The position numbers were made by a program, and so were the translations under genes. Positions 42,418 to 52,204 of a stretch of 64,000 bases of DNA are shown here, in pieces. The first letter of the stretch is position 1. Each line of letters starts with the position of its first letter. Under the pieces are notes generated by a model. It did not search any database. It saw nothing but the letters and a program-made list of their open reading frames with translations, and was not told the origin of the DNA. Source of the stretch: Methylobacillus arboreus (lineage in GTDB: Bacteria; Pseudomonadota; Gammaproteobacteria; Burkholderiales; Methylophilaceae); the NCBI RefSeq assembly GCF_020532725.1, contig NZ_JAJAVC010000011.1, forward strand, positions 1 through 64,000, read 5' to 3'.

Positions 42418-44247
42418 TTAGCCTATGGACAGCTTGCTGATTTTGCGACGATAGCCATAGATCAGGTTGATTACCGCACGGGAAACCAGCACTGCCGAGA
42501 ACATCGAAGTCAGGATGCCCAGCACGTGCACTACGGCAAAGCCCTTGACCGGGCCGGTGCCGAACATGAACAGTGCCAGGCCCGCAATCATGGTGGTGAC
42601 GTTGGCATCGAGGATGGTGCCGAAAGCACGTTCATAACCGGCATGGATGGAAGCCTGTGGCGTATTGCCGTTGCGCAGTTCCTCGCGGATACGCTCGTTA
42701 ATCAGCACGTTGGCATCGATCGCCATCCCCAGGGTCAGTGCGACCGCCGCGATGCCGGGCAATGTGAGCGTGGCTTGCAGCATGGAGAGCAGGGCAACCA
42801 GTAGCAACAGGTTGATGCTCAGTGCCAGCACGGAAACACTGCCGAACAACATGTAGTAGGCAATCATGAATACGGAAATTGCAACAAAGCCCCACAGGGT
42901 GGAATGCATGCCGCGCTCGATATTGGCTTCACCCATGCTAGGGCCGACGGTGCGTTCCTCGATGATTTCCATTGGCGCAGCCAATGCGCCTGCGCGCAGC
43001 AGCAAAGCGACGTCAGTGGCTTCCTGGGTATTGGCCATGCCGGAAATCTGCACCCGGCCTCCGCCAATTTCTTCGCGGATCACCGGGGCAGTGATGACTT
43101 CTGCCTGGCCTTTCTCGATCAGCAGGATTGCCATGCGCTTGCCGACATTTTCACGCGTGGCCTGTTTGAAGATGCGCGCGCCGCGGCCATCCAGGGTGAC
43201 GTGCACCACGGCCCCTCCGCCTTGCTGGTCCATGCCCGGACCGGCATCAGTAATGTAGTCGCCGGTGAGTATCACGTTCTTCTTGACCAGCATCGGGATG
43301 CCGTTACGGTCGGTGTAGAACTCAGTGCCAAAGGGAACCTGTCCCTTGGATGCATTTTCCAGGGTGATGGCATTGCTCTTGTCCTCATCTACCATGCGGA
43401 TTTCGAGCGTTGCAGTGCGGCCGAGGATTTCCTTGGCCTTGGCGGTATCCTGCACGCCTGGCAGTTGCACGACTACGCGGTCCAGGCCTTGTTGCTGGAT
43501 CACGGGTTCGGCAACGCCGAGTTCGTTGATACGGTTATGCAGGGTCTGGATATTTTGTTTGAGGGCGAACTCCTGGATGCGTTTCTTCGCCGGCTCGCTC
43601 AGCACGGCGGTGAGCACCTTGTCGCCACCGCGGTCGGAACTGCGGAAAGTGAGGTCTGGATATTCTTTTTCCAGGGTTCTTTGTCCCTTGCTGAGTTCAG
43701 CCGTGTCCTTGAAGCGGACATTGACGGCTTGGCCATCGCGTGAAACACCGAGGTAGCTGAGGCGAGCGGTACGCAATGCGCTGCGGAAGTCACCCACGTA
43801 GCGTTCCGCTGCCTGGTCCAGTGCGGCTTTCATGTCGACTTGCAGCAGGAAGTGAACCCCGCCACGCAGGTCCAGGCCCAGGTACATCGGGCGTGCGCCT
43901 ATGCTGCGCAGCCATTCCGGGGAACGGGAAAGTAGGTTGAGTGCAATCACGTAGTCCTTGCCCAGGCGCGCTTGCAATGCATCCTTGGCCTGGAGCTGGA
44001 TATCCGTATTAGGGAAGCGCACCTTGACACCGGTGGCATCGAGGAACAGCGCTTCAAACGGGATGTTCTCCTGCTTCAGGATGTTTTCCGTATTTTCCAG
44101 CAGTGCCGAATCCACCTTGGTATTGGTTTTGGCTGCCGTAATTTGTACGGCGGGCGATTCGCCAAACAGGTTGGGGGCTGCATAAAACAGGCCCACAAGG
44201 ACGACAACCAGCACCATCAGGTACTTCCATAAAGGGTAGCGGTTCAT
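42418..44247 (-). CDS. secD: Protein translocase subunit SecD
   Basis: 609 residues. It begins MNRYPLWKYLMVLVVVLVGL, and the first periplasmic domain has MYLGLDLRGGVHFLLQVDMK (the DLRGG motif). RINELGVAEPVIQQQGLDRV and VQLPGVQDTAKAKEILGRTA come next. The membrane part contains TLPGIAAVALTLGMAIDANV and NERIREELRNGNTPQASIHA, with the Asp and Arg used in proton-driven translocation. It is slightly larger than the minimal form because of a second periplasmic domain, as in other betaproteobacteria. Confidence 0.96.
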   Translation of the reverse strand: MNRYPLWKYLMVLVVVLVGLFYAAPNLFGESPAVQITAAKTNTKVDSALLENTENILKQENIPFEALFLDATGVKVRFPNTDIQLQAKDALQARLGKDYVIALNLLSRSPEWLRSIGARPMYLGLDLRGGVHFLLQVDMKAALDQAAERYVGDFRSALRTARLSYLGVSRDGQAVNVRFKDTAELSKGQRTLEKEYPDLTFRSSDRGGDKVLTAVLSEPAKKRIQEFALKQNIQTLHNRINELGVAEPVIQQQGLDRVVVQLPGVQDTAKAKEILGRTATLEIRMVDEDKSNAITLENASKGQVPFGTEFYTDRNGIPMLVKKNVILTGDYITDAGPGMDQQGGGAVVHVTLDGRGARIFKQATRENVGKRMAILLIEKGQAEVITAPVIREEIGGGRVQISGMANTQEATDVALLLRAGALAAPMEIIEERTVGPSMGEANIERGMHSTLWGFVAISVFMIAYYMLFGSVSVLALSINLLLLVALLSMLQATLTLPGIAAVALTLGMAIDANVLINERIREELRNGNTPQASIHAGYERAFGTILDANVTTMIAGLALFMFGTGPVKGFAVVHVLGILTSMFSAVLVSRAVINLIYGYRRKISKLSIG

Positions 44248-44313
44248 GAAGCAGCTCGCATTTCAGTGTTTCAGTGATGTTAAAGATCGTGAGTCAAGTA
44301 TATGGCGCGTATG

Positions 44314-44634
44314 TTACAGGGCCTTGATGGTGCCCTTGGGCAGCAGGGTTTGCACGGTGTGCTTTTGCACGGTGATCACGGTTTCCGGTGCAATTTCCAG
44401 GCTGACATAGCCTTCGCCAACCTTGGTGATGCGGCCGACGATACCCGAACTGGTCGTGACTTCGTCACCTTTTTGCAGGGCTTCGATCAGTTTGCGTTGT
44501 TCCTTGGCCTGTTTCATTTGCGGGCGGATCAGCATGAACCAGAACAGCACGAAGATGACGATCAGCGGGAGAAAACTGGTCCAGTCTGGAGCGGCTTGAG
44601 CTGCATCGGCAGCGTAAGCGGAGGCAATTAACAC
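44314..44634 (-). CDS. yajC: Sec translocon accessory protein YajC
   Basis: 106 residues from a GTG at 44634 with AAAGG 7-8 nt upstream. One transmembrane helix (SFLPLIVIFVLFWFMLIRPQ) leads into MKQAKEQRKLIEALQKGDEV and TSSGIVGRITKVGEGYVSLE, the standard YajC sequence. It associates with SecDF at the inner membrane. Confidence 0.96.
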   Translation of the reverse strand: MLIASAYAADAAQAAPDWTSFLPLIVIFVLFWFMLIRPQMKQAKEQRKLIEALQKGDEVTTSSGIVGRITKVGEGYVSLEIAPETVITVQKHTVQTLLPKGTIKAL

Positions 44635-44723
44635 GGGTAAACCTTTCTACTATTAATGAGTGAAATACTTGAAGCGCAAAATATTAGCCCAAAATTCTAA
44701 CATAGTGTGGCATATACGCTTGA

Positions 44724-45986
<1,263 letters not shown>

Positions 45987-46011
45987 TCATTTCACCTGAG
46001 GAAATCCTGGA

Positions 46012-46818
46012 ATGGCTGAAATTCCCAACCGTCCGCGTCGCCATGGCTCGTTTATGGAATCTGGCCTGCGCGAGCGCAGTATTTACCTGTTGCCCAACCT
46101 GTTTACCACGGCAGCATTGTTTGCCGGGTTTTACGCCATTGTGCAGGCCATGAACGGCAAGTTCGAGCATTCTGCGGTGGCTATCTTCATCGCTATGGTG
46201 ATGGATGGCCTCGATGGACGGGTGGCGCGCATGACCAATACGCAAAGCGCGTTTGGCGCCGAATATGACAGCTTGTCGGATATGGTGTCATTCGGGGTGG
46301 CGCCGGCGCTGGTGGTGTATGTATGGGCCCTGAAACCCCTGGGCAAGCTGGGCTGGATTGCCGCATTCATCTACTGTGCAGGCGCCGCATTGCGTTTGGC
46401 ACGGTTCAATACCAAGCTGGACGAGAGCGACAAGCGGTATTTCCAGGGATTACCCAGCCCTGCGGCGGCAGCCTTGCTTGCCGGGCTGGTCTGGGTGTCA
46501 TATGAAAACCACGTGAGCGGCACTGAGGTGTTTTTTGACGCTGTCAAAATGCAGTGGGTTGCCTGGATAATTACCTTGTTTGCCGGGCTTTCCATGGTGA
46601 GCGACTTGCGCTACTACAGCGGCAAGGACATCAACCTGCGTCGGAGCGTGCCGTTTGTGGTGATCCTGCTGATCGTTCTGGCATTCGTACTGATTTCCTA
46701 TAGTCCGCCCGAAGTATTGTTTGCCGTGTTCCTAGTCTATGGCATTTCCGGCTACGTGCTGTGGCTATGGGGCAAGCGCAAGGCCAGGCTCCCCAAAAAT
46801 ATCCCGCCTGCTGACTAG
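46012..46818 (+). CDS. pssA: CDP-diacylglycerol-serine O-phosphatidyltransferase
   Basis: 268 residues with about eight hydrophobic helices. The CDP-alcohol phosphotransferase motif is complete: MDGLDGRVARMTNTQSAFGA followed by EYDSLSDMVSFGVAPALVVY. LLPNLFTTAALFAGFYAIVQ opens the first helix. It makes phosphatidylserine for phosphatidylethanolamine synthesis. GAGGAAATCC precedes the ATG, and a TATACT -10 box lies at about 45950. A palindromic repeat element begins 18 bp after the stop. Confidence 0.95.
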   Translation: MAEIPNRPRRHGSFMESGLRERSIYLLPNLFTTAALFAGFYAIVQAMNGKFEHSAVAIFIAMVMDGLDGRVARMTNTQSAFGAEYDSLSDMVSFGVAPALVVYVWALKPLGKLGWIAAFIYCAGAALRLARFNTKLDESDKRYFQGLPSPAAAALLAGLVWVSYENHVSGTEVFFDAVKMQWVAWIITLFAGLSMVSDLRYYSGKDINLRRSVPFVVILLIVLAFVLISYSPPEVLFAVFLVYGISGYVLWLWGKRKARLPKNIPPAD

Positions 46819-46835
46819 GAACAGACCCTAGCCTC

Positions 46836-47006
46836 AGAGCCTGTTCACGCTCTTTTCATGGGGCAACCCGAAGGGCATGACCCCAAAACGCGCCCGCTCT
46901 GCGTTGCAGTCCTTGGCAAGGCAATGAGCATTACCTGCGGACTGCGCCTTGACCGGATACGTTTTGAAGCCATGCGTACCCTATGAAAAGATCGTGAACA
47001 GGCTCT
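46836..47006. repeat. 171-bp MITE-like element with 24-bp inverted ends
   Basis: The left end AGAGCCTGTTCACGCTCTTT (46836 onward, continuing TCAT) and the right end ending GATCGTGAACAGGCTCT at 47006 are inverted repeats over about 24 bp with a single mismatch. The interior has no ORF. The right end touches the stop codon of the C13 protease gene (47006-47008). Confidence 0.75.
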
Positions 47007-48406
47007 TAGCGACCGTGCTGCAATGCCTGCAGCACGGGGCGTATCTTTTCCCCCACGTAAATCTGCGGGTTCGAGAATCCATCCGGCTTGCCCGCTTTTT
47101 CTTCACGTTCGCGGATCACCGGCGCTGCACGCTGGAATGCCTCTTCAAAGGAGTATGTCTCGCGCAATGCCTCATCAAACACGGCGCGGCCAAAGAAGGT
47201 GAGATCCGAACCGCTGCCGCAGCCGAATGATGTGTGGGTGGCGTCTGCCGCGGTCATGATCAAGGTGTTGTCATTCTGCAAGGGCGCTATCCAGCTGCCG
47301 GAATAGCAGGCAGATACCACGATGACACGGTGCTTAATGCCTGCCTTGTCCAGCCAGAGGTTCAGGGTTTGCGGGGTCAGCATGTTCATTTCCAGCGGCC
47401 ACAATGTGGCGCTGAGTTCGCCATTCTGCGCACCATGGGAGGTGAGGTAGACCAACAGTACATCTTCTTCCGTATTCATGAGGTCCGCAGCGCGGTTGAT
47501 GGCCCGTTCAAGGTTTTCCAGGCTGGCCCAGGGCAGGCTTTCCACTGTGGCGGGATGGTTGACCAGTTCCTGCATATGGCCAGCGGCATCAAAACGCTCT
47601 TCAATGACCGCATTGACCATGCTGCTCTCGCGCAGGAAGACTTCATCGTCGCCATAGGGTGCATAGCTGATGCTGAACAGGTCAACCACACCAGGCCGTT
47701 CCGGCTTGAGTGCAGCACGCTGCTTGCCGGCAAGTTGCAATTGGGTTTCCAGCTTTTCCTGTGACAGTTGCAGGCTATCTTCCAGGCTGGCGCTTTCTTC
47801 TTCCTGCGGCAACCAGTACATCGGGGCCTGGGCGAAATGCACAATAAGCGGGGCGCCAAAAGCGAATATGCCGGCCAGCAGGATCAACCTGCCGCGCACC
47901 TGGGTGGCGCGCGTGAGCAGCAGCCAGAAGGCCAGGGCCGCCCACATAGTCACGCCGATATAAAGTCCCCAGTGCCAGATAGATCCGTCCAGACCTTGTG
48001 GCTGGATCAGTACGATGTAAATGAGGGTGCTCAATACGTCGAGTGCAAACGCCTGGCCGGTGCCGATGGCAAACAGTGCTGCAGCCTGGACCGGCAGGCC
48101 GCGCTCACGCGCATGATCGCTGAGATACCAGCACAGCCATAGCAATAGCAGGACGACTAGCCAGCCCCATAGCAATGCCTTGGGGAAGAATTCCGCCGGG
48201 CCAATGATGACAAGGCGTCCCATCAGTATGGAGGCTGCGGTGGTGATTGCGAGCATTAACAGCAGTTGCAGCGGTGTAATGCGCAGGTTGCTGACTGAGA
48301 TTCTCTGGAAAAATGCGCTTTGTAATCCGCGGATAAAGAAGGTGCGTAATGATGTATGGGCGTGGGACATGCTGGTCTTTATGCTGTGACTGGTCATTGT
48401 CGCCAT
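47006..48406 (-). CDS. Membrane-anchored C13 (legumain-like) cysteine protease
   Basis: 466 residues. About five transmembrane helices fill residues 35-200 (LLLMLAITTAASILMGRLVI, LLWGWLVVLLLLWLCWYLSD, LILLAGIFAFGAPLIVHF). The C-terminal half is a caspase-like fold with the catalytic dyad visible: His 324 in LVYLTSHGAQNGELSATLWP and Cys 367 in VIVVSACYSGSWIAPLQ. FGCGSGSDLTFFGRAVFDEA follows, as in the C13 family. The protease domain probably faces the periplasm. Family members cleave after Asn or act as GPI-transamidase relatives in eukaryotes; the bacterial role is unknown. It is transcribed opposite to leuA and pssA. Confidence 0.88.
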   Translation of the reverse strand: MATMTSHSIKTSMSHAHTSLRTFFIRGLQSAFFQRISVSNLRITPLQLLLMLAITTAASILMGRLVIIGPAEFFPKALLWGWLVVLLLLWLCWYLSDHARERGLPVQAAALFAIGTGQAFALDVLSTLIYIVLIQPQGLDGSIWHWGLYIGVTMWAALAFWLLLTRATQVRGRLILLAGIFAFGAPLIVHFAQAPMYWLPQEEESASLEDSLQLSQEKLETQLQLAGKQRAALKPERPGVVDLFSISYAPYGDDEVFLRESSMVNAVIEERFDAAGHMQELVNHPATVESLPWASLENLERAINRAADLMNTEEDVLLVYLTSHGAQNGELSATLWPLEMNMLTPQTLNLWLDKAGIKHRVIVVSACYSGSWIAPLQNDNTLIMTAADATHTSFGCGSGSDLTFFGRAVFDEALRETYSFEEAFQRAAPVIREREEKAGKPDGFSNPQIYVGEKIRPVLQALQHGR

Positions 48407-48442
48407 CGTGCCTTAAATTCGTACGCCCGCCAAGGCTCTGGC

Positions 48443-48471
48443 TTGCCTTGTCGGGGGAAAAGAATTATATT
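48443..48471 (+). promoter_or_regulatory. Promoter for the leuA leader
   Basis: TTGCCT (48443-48448), 17-bp spacer, TATATT (48466-48471). The expected start point (about 48478-48480) lies immediately before an ATG at 48481 that opens a 28-codon leader ORF. Confidence 0.6.
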
Positions 48472-48480
48472 CAACCACGT

Positions 48481-48567
48481 ATGCAAACCCTCAGGCACAA
48501 TCCGGTTTTTCCTGTTGCTGTGGCCAGTCTGGCCATGGCAGGCCTGTTGCTGCGCGATCCGCGCTAG
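48481..48567 (+). CDS. leuL: Candidate leucine leader peptide upstream of leuA
   Basis: A 28-residue ORF, MQTLRHNPVFPVAVASLAMA then GLLLRDPR and a stop. Three consecutive Leu codons (CTG TTG CTG) lie eight codons before the end, with further Val and Leu codons upstream. The GLLLRDPR end resembles the tail of branched-chain amino acid leader peptides. It starts right after a predicted promoter without a ribosome site and ends at a GC hairpin with a T-run. The pattern fits an attenuator of leuA, but the peptide has fewer Leu codons than the enterobacterial LeuL. Confidence 0.5.
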   Translation: MQTLRHNPVFPVAVASLAMAGLLLRDPR

Positions 48568-48573
48568 TTTTTT
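48552..48573 (+). terminator. Candidate attenuator hairpin before leuA
   Basis: GCGCG (48552-48556), ATC loop, CGCGC (48560-48564), then TAG and TTTTTT (48568-48573). The stem overlaps the end of the leader ORF, so ribosome position would affect it. Upstream GGCCAGTCTGGCC and GGCCATGGCAGGCC could form competing hairpins. The stem is short (5 bp, all G:C), so strength is uncertain. Confidence 0.45.
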
Positions 48574-48647
48574 CCTACCCAAAGTTTATTTACCTCCACT
48601 GAGACGCTTCCGCTCTTGAAACCCAAAACGTTGATGGAATCCAGGCC

Positions 48648-50180
48648 ATGACACAGAATCAGCTCATCATTTTCGATACCACCTTACGCGACGGCGAGCA
48701 AAGCCCGGGCGCGGCCATGACCAAGGACGAGAAGCTGAGGATTGCGCGCCAGCTGGAAAAGCTGGGTGTGAATGTGATCGAGGCCGGGTTTGCAGCGGCA
48801 AGCCCTGGGGATTTTGATGCCATTCGCGGCATTGCCGAGGTGATTACCGAATCAACGGTCTGTTCCCTGGCGCGCGCCAACGAGAATGACATCCGCCGTG
48901 CGGGCGAGGCGATCAGCCCGGCCAAGAAACGCCGTATCCATACATTCATTGCCACCAGCCCGATTCATATGCAGAACAAACTGCGCATGACGCCGGAGCA
49001 GGTGTTGGAGCGTGCCGTGCAGGCCGTGAAGTGGGCGCTAGAATATACCGATGATGTGGAATTCTCTGCCGAGGATGCCGTGCGTTCGGAAATGGATTTT
49101 TTGGTGCAGGTCTTCGATGCCGTGATCGAGGCTGGGGCCACGACTATTAATGTACCGGATACCGTGGGCTATTCCGTGCCGCAGCAATGGGGCGAGCGCA
49201 TGGCGCAGCTGATCGCGCGCGTGAAGAATTCCGATAAGGTGGTGTGGTCTACCCACTGTCACAACGACCTCGGTATGGCCGTTGCCAACTCGCTTTCTGC
49301 CGTATTGGGGGGGGCGCGCCAGGTGGAATGTACCATCAACGGACTCGGCGAGCGCGCGGGCAATGCCAGCCTGGAAGAGATCGTGATGGCGGTCAAGACG
49401 CGCCGTGATGTGTTCCAGCTGGATACCAGCATCGATACCGCGCAGATTGTGACCACGTCCAAGCTAGTTTCGACCATCACCGGCTATCCGGTGCAGCCGA
49501 ATAAGGCGATTGTCGGCGCCAATGCTTTTGCCCATGAGTCCGGCATCCACCAGGATGGCGTGCTCAAGCACCGCGAAACCTATGAAATCATGCGGGCGGA
49601 GGATGTGGGCTGGGGCGCCAACAAGCTGACGCTGGGCAAACTCTCTGGCCGTAACGCCTTCCGTACCCGCCTGACTGAACTGGGAATTACGTTGGATAGC
49701 GAAGATGCGCTAAATGCCGCATTTGCCCGCTTCAAGGAATTGGCGGACAAAAAATCCGAAATATTCGACGAAGACATCCAGGCTTTGGTGGGTGACAACA
49801 TTATTAATGAGGAGCGCTTCAAGCTGGCCTACTTGCAAGTCGCTTCGCAAACAGGCGAGACTCCGCATGCAATCATCACTGTGACCGAGAACGGCACAGA
49901 GCGACGTTCTGAGGCTGATGGCGGCGGACCGGTCGATGCCGCCTTCAAGGCGATAGAAAAGATCGTGACGAGCGGTGCCGAGTTGCTGCTTTATTCGGTC
50001 AATAACATCACCAGCGGTACCGACGCGCAGGGCGAGGTGACCGTGCGCCTGTCCAAGGGCGGGCGCATCGTCAATGGCCAGGGGGCGGATACGGATATTG
50101 TGATTGCCTCGGCCAAGGCTTATCTGAACGGCCTCAATAAACTGCATGCCAATGCCGAGCGGGCCCACCCGCAGGTGTAA
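48648..50180 (+). CDS. leuA: 2-isopropylmalate synthase
   Basis: 510 residues, the usual LeuA type 1 length. [20 protein letters not shown] opens the TIM-barrel active site. [20 protein letters not shown] supplies metal-binding His residues, [20 protein letters not shown] and [20 protein letters not shown] complete the catalytic part. The C-terminal LeuA dimer (regulatory) domain is present, where Leu feedback binds. It catalyses the first committed step of leucine synthesis. A leader ORF and hairpin lie upstream. Confidence 0.97.
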   Translation: MTQNQLIIFDTTLRDGEQSPGAAMTKDEKLRIARQLEKLGVNVIEAGFAAASPGDFDAIRGIAEVITESTVCSLARANENDIRRAGEAISPAKKRRIHTFIATSPIHMQNKLRMTPEQVLERAVQAVKWALEYTDDVEFSAEDAVRSEMDFLVQVFDAVIEAGATTINVPDTVGYSVPQQWGERMAQLIARVKNSDKVVWSTHCHNDLGMAVANSLSAVLGGARQVECTINGLGERAGNASLEEIVMAVKTRRDVFQLDTSIDTAQIVTTSKLVSTITGYPVQPNKAIVGANAFAHESGIHQDGVLKHRETYEIMRAEDVGWGANKLTLGKLSGRNAFRTRLTELGITLDSEDALNAAFARFKELADKKSEIFDEDIQALVGDNIINEERFKLAYLQVASQTGETPHAIITVTENGTERRSEADGGGPVDAAFKAIEKIVTSGAELLLYSVNNITSGTDAQGEVTVRLSKGGRIVNGQGADTDIVIASAKAYLNGLNKLHANAERAHPQV

Positions 50181-50226
50181 TGCTTTAATCCAAATTATTG
50201 AATGTAATCAAGGTAAAGGAATTCCT

Positions 50227-50643
50227 ATGTTGCAAGGTGCAATCCAGGTCACGAGTTTTGACATGAACCGTCTGTTTGCCATGATAGAAACGCTACGCAA
50301 GAATGGCTTCCCTGAAACCACGAATCTTGCCAAGCTGGAGGAGGAACTTGCCCGAAGCGATGAGGTGGCCTCGGAAGAGGTTGCGCCTGATGTCGTGACC
50401 ATGAATTCGCGCGTATTGCTGCGCGACGAGGCGAACGGCCATGAAATGCATTGCACCCTAGTGTTCCCGGCCGATGCCGATGCCTCGTCCAACCGTGTTT
50501 CCGTCGTGGCTCCCTTGGGAACCGCTATTCTGGGCTACCGTGTCGGCGATGTGATTGACTGGGCCATGCCTCGCGGTGTGCGACAGTACAAGATCCTGAA
50601 GATTGATTACCAGCCCGAGGCGGCTGGGGACTTCCACCTTTAA
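50227..50643 (+). CDS. rnk: Rnk-like regulator of nucleoside diphosphate kinase (GreA/B C-terminal fold)
   Basis: 138 residues from the ATG at 50227 (AAAGGAAT upstream). A short N-terminal coiled coil (MNRLFAMIETLRKNGFPETT, LAKLEEELARSDEV) is followed by the GreA/GreB C-terminal domain (VTMNSRVLLRDEANGHEMHC, SVVAPLGTAILGYRVGDVID, RQYKILKIDYQPEA). Such Rnk proteins bind RNA polymerase. The frame is open upstream to 50146 but starts inside the leuA gene. A strong terminator follows. Confidence 0.88.
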   Translation: MLQGAIQVTSFDMNRLFAMIETLRKNGFPETTNLAKLEEELARSDEVASEEVAPDVVTMNSRVLLRDEANGHEMHCTLVFPADADASSNRVSVVAPLGTAILGYRVGDVIDWAMPRGVRQYKILKIDYQPEAAGDFHL

Positions 50644-50659
50644 TACGGTTTGGTTCAGC

Positions 50660-50691
50660 AAGGCGCCTCTTTAAATAAGGGCGCCTTTTTT
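50660..50691 (+). terminator. Rho-independent terminator after rnk
   Basis: AAGGCGCC and GGCGCCTT pair perfectly around a 12-nt loop, followed by a run of T residues to 50691. Confidence 0.9.
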
Positions 50692-50770
50692 ATTGCCTCA
50701 AGACGATCAGGAGTCAGGACAAGGGCGTTTGCTCGTAATGGTGATGCACAGTTCGATGCGCTTGGCATTT

Positions 50771-51439
50771 TCAGTGCCCGGTCTTGAGGTAGCGTTTGTC
50801 GCTGAAGGTGATCAACCAGTGAGGGCGGAATGCGGTCATCAGTGTGACTGCCATGCCGGTGAGTAAAGCTTCGGACCAAGCGATGAGGATGAAATAAGGC
50901 AGATAATTGCTGAGCAGGTAATCAGCAGGGTAGGCTTGCATGCCGCTTAAGGCCAGCACTGCGCTCAGCCCACTCAGGCTGATGGCAAGCCCGGCGCAGA
51001 GGAAGCCGCAGACGAAGATGTAGATGATCAAGTGATTGGGCAGTTTGCTGTCTACCAGGCGGAACAGGTTGTAGCTGAAGGCTACCGGGATGGCGCCCAT
51101 GATGAGGAAATTGATGCCCAGCGCCTGCCAGCCTGCCATGCCGAATGCCGTGATGCTGACAAGGACGACGGCAAGCGCTAGCAGTGCTAATTGCCAGCGG
51201 AACATGAGCCCCAGTGCTGTCGCACCCAGGAGGTGGATGGTAAGGCCGGGACGTATGCCGGCCTTGATGCTCCAGATTACCATGAGGCCAACGATGGAAC
51301 CCAGGAATACATGCTGCAATGCCGGGTTGCTCAAATGCTTCCAGGGTGCCCTGATCGCGGCATAGGCAAGCAGCGCCAATGCCAGTGCATTGGCAATCCA
51401 CTGCCAGCTAGCTGGAATCAGGTAGTCAGGCAGATTCAT
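50771..51439 (-). CDS. CbiM-like energy-coupling-factor permease, solitary
   Basis: 222 residues with about seven hydrophobic segments: IANALALALLAYAAIRAPWK, HVFLGSIVGLMVIWSIKAGI, HLLGATALGLMFRWQLALLA, FLIMGAIPVAFSYNLFRLVD and SNYLPYFILIAWSEALLTGM. The HLLGATALGLM pattern and helix layout fit the small permeases related to CbiM of cobalt/nickel ECF transporters. No ATPase, T-component or corrinoid genes are adjacent. The N-terminal His-rich metal site of CbiM is absent. Substrate unknown. It is transcribed opposite to the HAD phosphatase. Confidence 0.75.
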   Translation of the reverse strand: MNLPDYLIPASWQWIANALALALLAYAAIRAPWKHLSNPALQHVFLGSIVGLMVIWSIKAGIRPGLTIHLLGATALGLMFRWQLALLALAVVLVSITAFGMAGWQALGINFLIMGAIPVAFSYNLFRLVDSKLPNHLIIYIFVCGFLCAGLAISLSGLSAVLALSGMQAYPADYLLSNYLPYFILIAWSEALLTGMAVTLMTAFRPHWLITFSDKRYLKTGH

Positions 51440-51535
51440 TTCTTTGCAATGCCTTGGGCGGTAAGATGCTTGAGGTCGCGTACTTTAGGTTCATAAGCTA
51501 GACTCTAACAATTTTGTCGTAGATGGAGAAACATT

Positions 51536-52198
51536 TTGCAACTCGCACTGTTTGACCTTGATAACACCCTTCTGGCTGGTGATAGTGATTTCCAGTGGGG
51601 CCAGTTCCTGATTGCCAAGGGCCTGCTCAATGAACATGAGCATCTGGCCAAGAATGTTGCTTTTTATGAAGATTACAAGGCCGGCAGGCTGGATATCTAT
51701 GCTTTCCTTGATTTTCAGCTAAAACCATTAAGTGAGCATAAGCGTAGCGAGCTGGATACCTTACATAACGAATATATGGAGCAGAAAATCCGTCCCATGA
51801 TCACCGACAAGGCGCGGGCGCTGGTGGAAAAACACCGCCAGAACGGCGACCTGCTCATGATCATTACTGCAACCAATAGTTTTGTGACCGGCCCGATTGC
51901 GCGAGAGTTCGGTATTGATCACCTGATTGGTACCACGCCAGAGGCAATTGATGGCGAGTTTACGGGCAAGGTGGTGGGGACGCCAAGTTTCCAGGCGGGG
52001 AAGATTACGCGTCTCAATGAATGGCTGGCCGAGCGTGGAAAAACCCTGGATGATTTCGAGAGCACATGGTTCTACAGCGACTCGCACAATGACCTGCCGC
52101 TCATGAAACTGGTGGACCAGCCAGTGGCGGTGGATCCTGATGCCACACTCAAGACATACGCTGAAGAAGCAGGCTGGCCGGTGATCAGCCTGCGCTAA
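51536..52198 (+). CDS. HAD-IB family phosphatase (SerB-like)
   Basis: 220 residues from a TTG at 51536 with GGAG 7 nt upstream; no in-frame ATG lies before the first motif. Motif I is LALFDLDNTLLAGDSD (nucleophile Asp 7, acid Asp 9). Motif II is LLMIITATNSFVTGPIA, Lys lies in AGKITRLNEWLAERG and motif III is WFYSDSHNDLPLMKLVDQPV. The cap is a short helical insert. Small phosphomonoesters such as phosphoserine or histidinol phosphate are the usual substrates; none can be named here. Confidence 0.88.
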   Translation: MQLALFDLDNTLLAGDSDFQWGQFLIAKGLLNEHEHLAKNVAFYEDYKAGRLDIYAFLDFQLKPLSEHKRSELDTLHNEYMEQKIRPMITDKARALVEKHRQNGDLLMIITATNSFVTGPIAREFGIDHLIGTTPEAIDGEFTGKVVGTPSFQAGKITRLNEWLAERGKTLDDFESTWFYSDSHNDLPLMKLVDQPVAVDPDATLKTYAEEAGWPVISLR

Positions 52199-52204
52199 GG
52201 CCGG

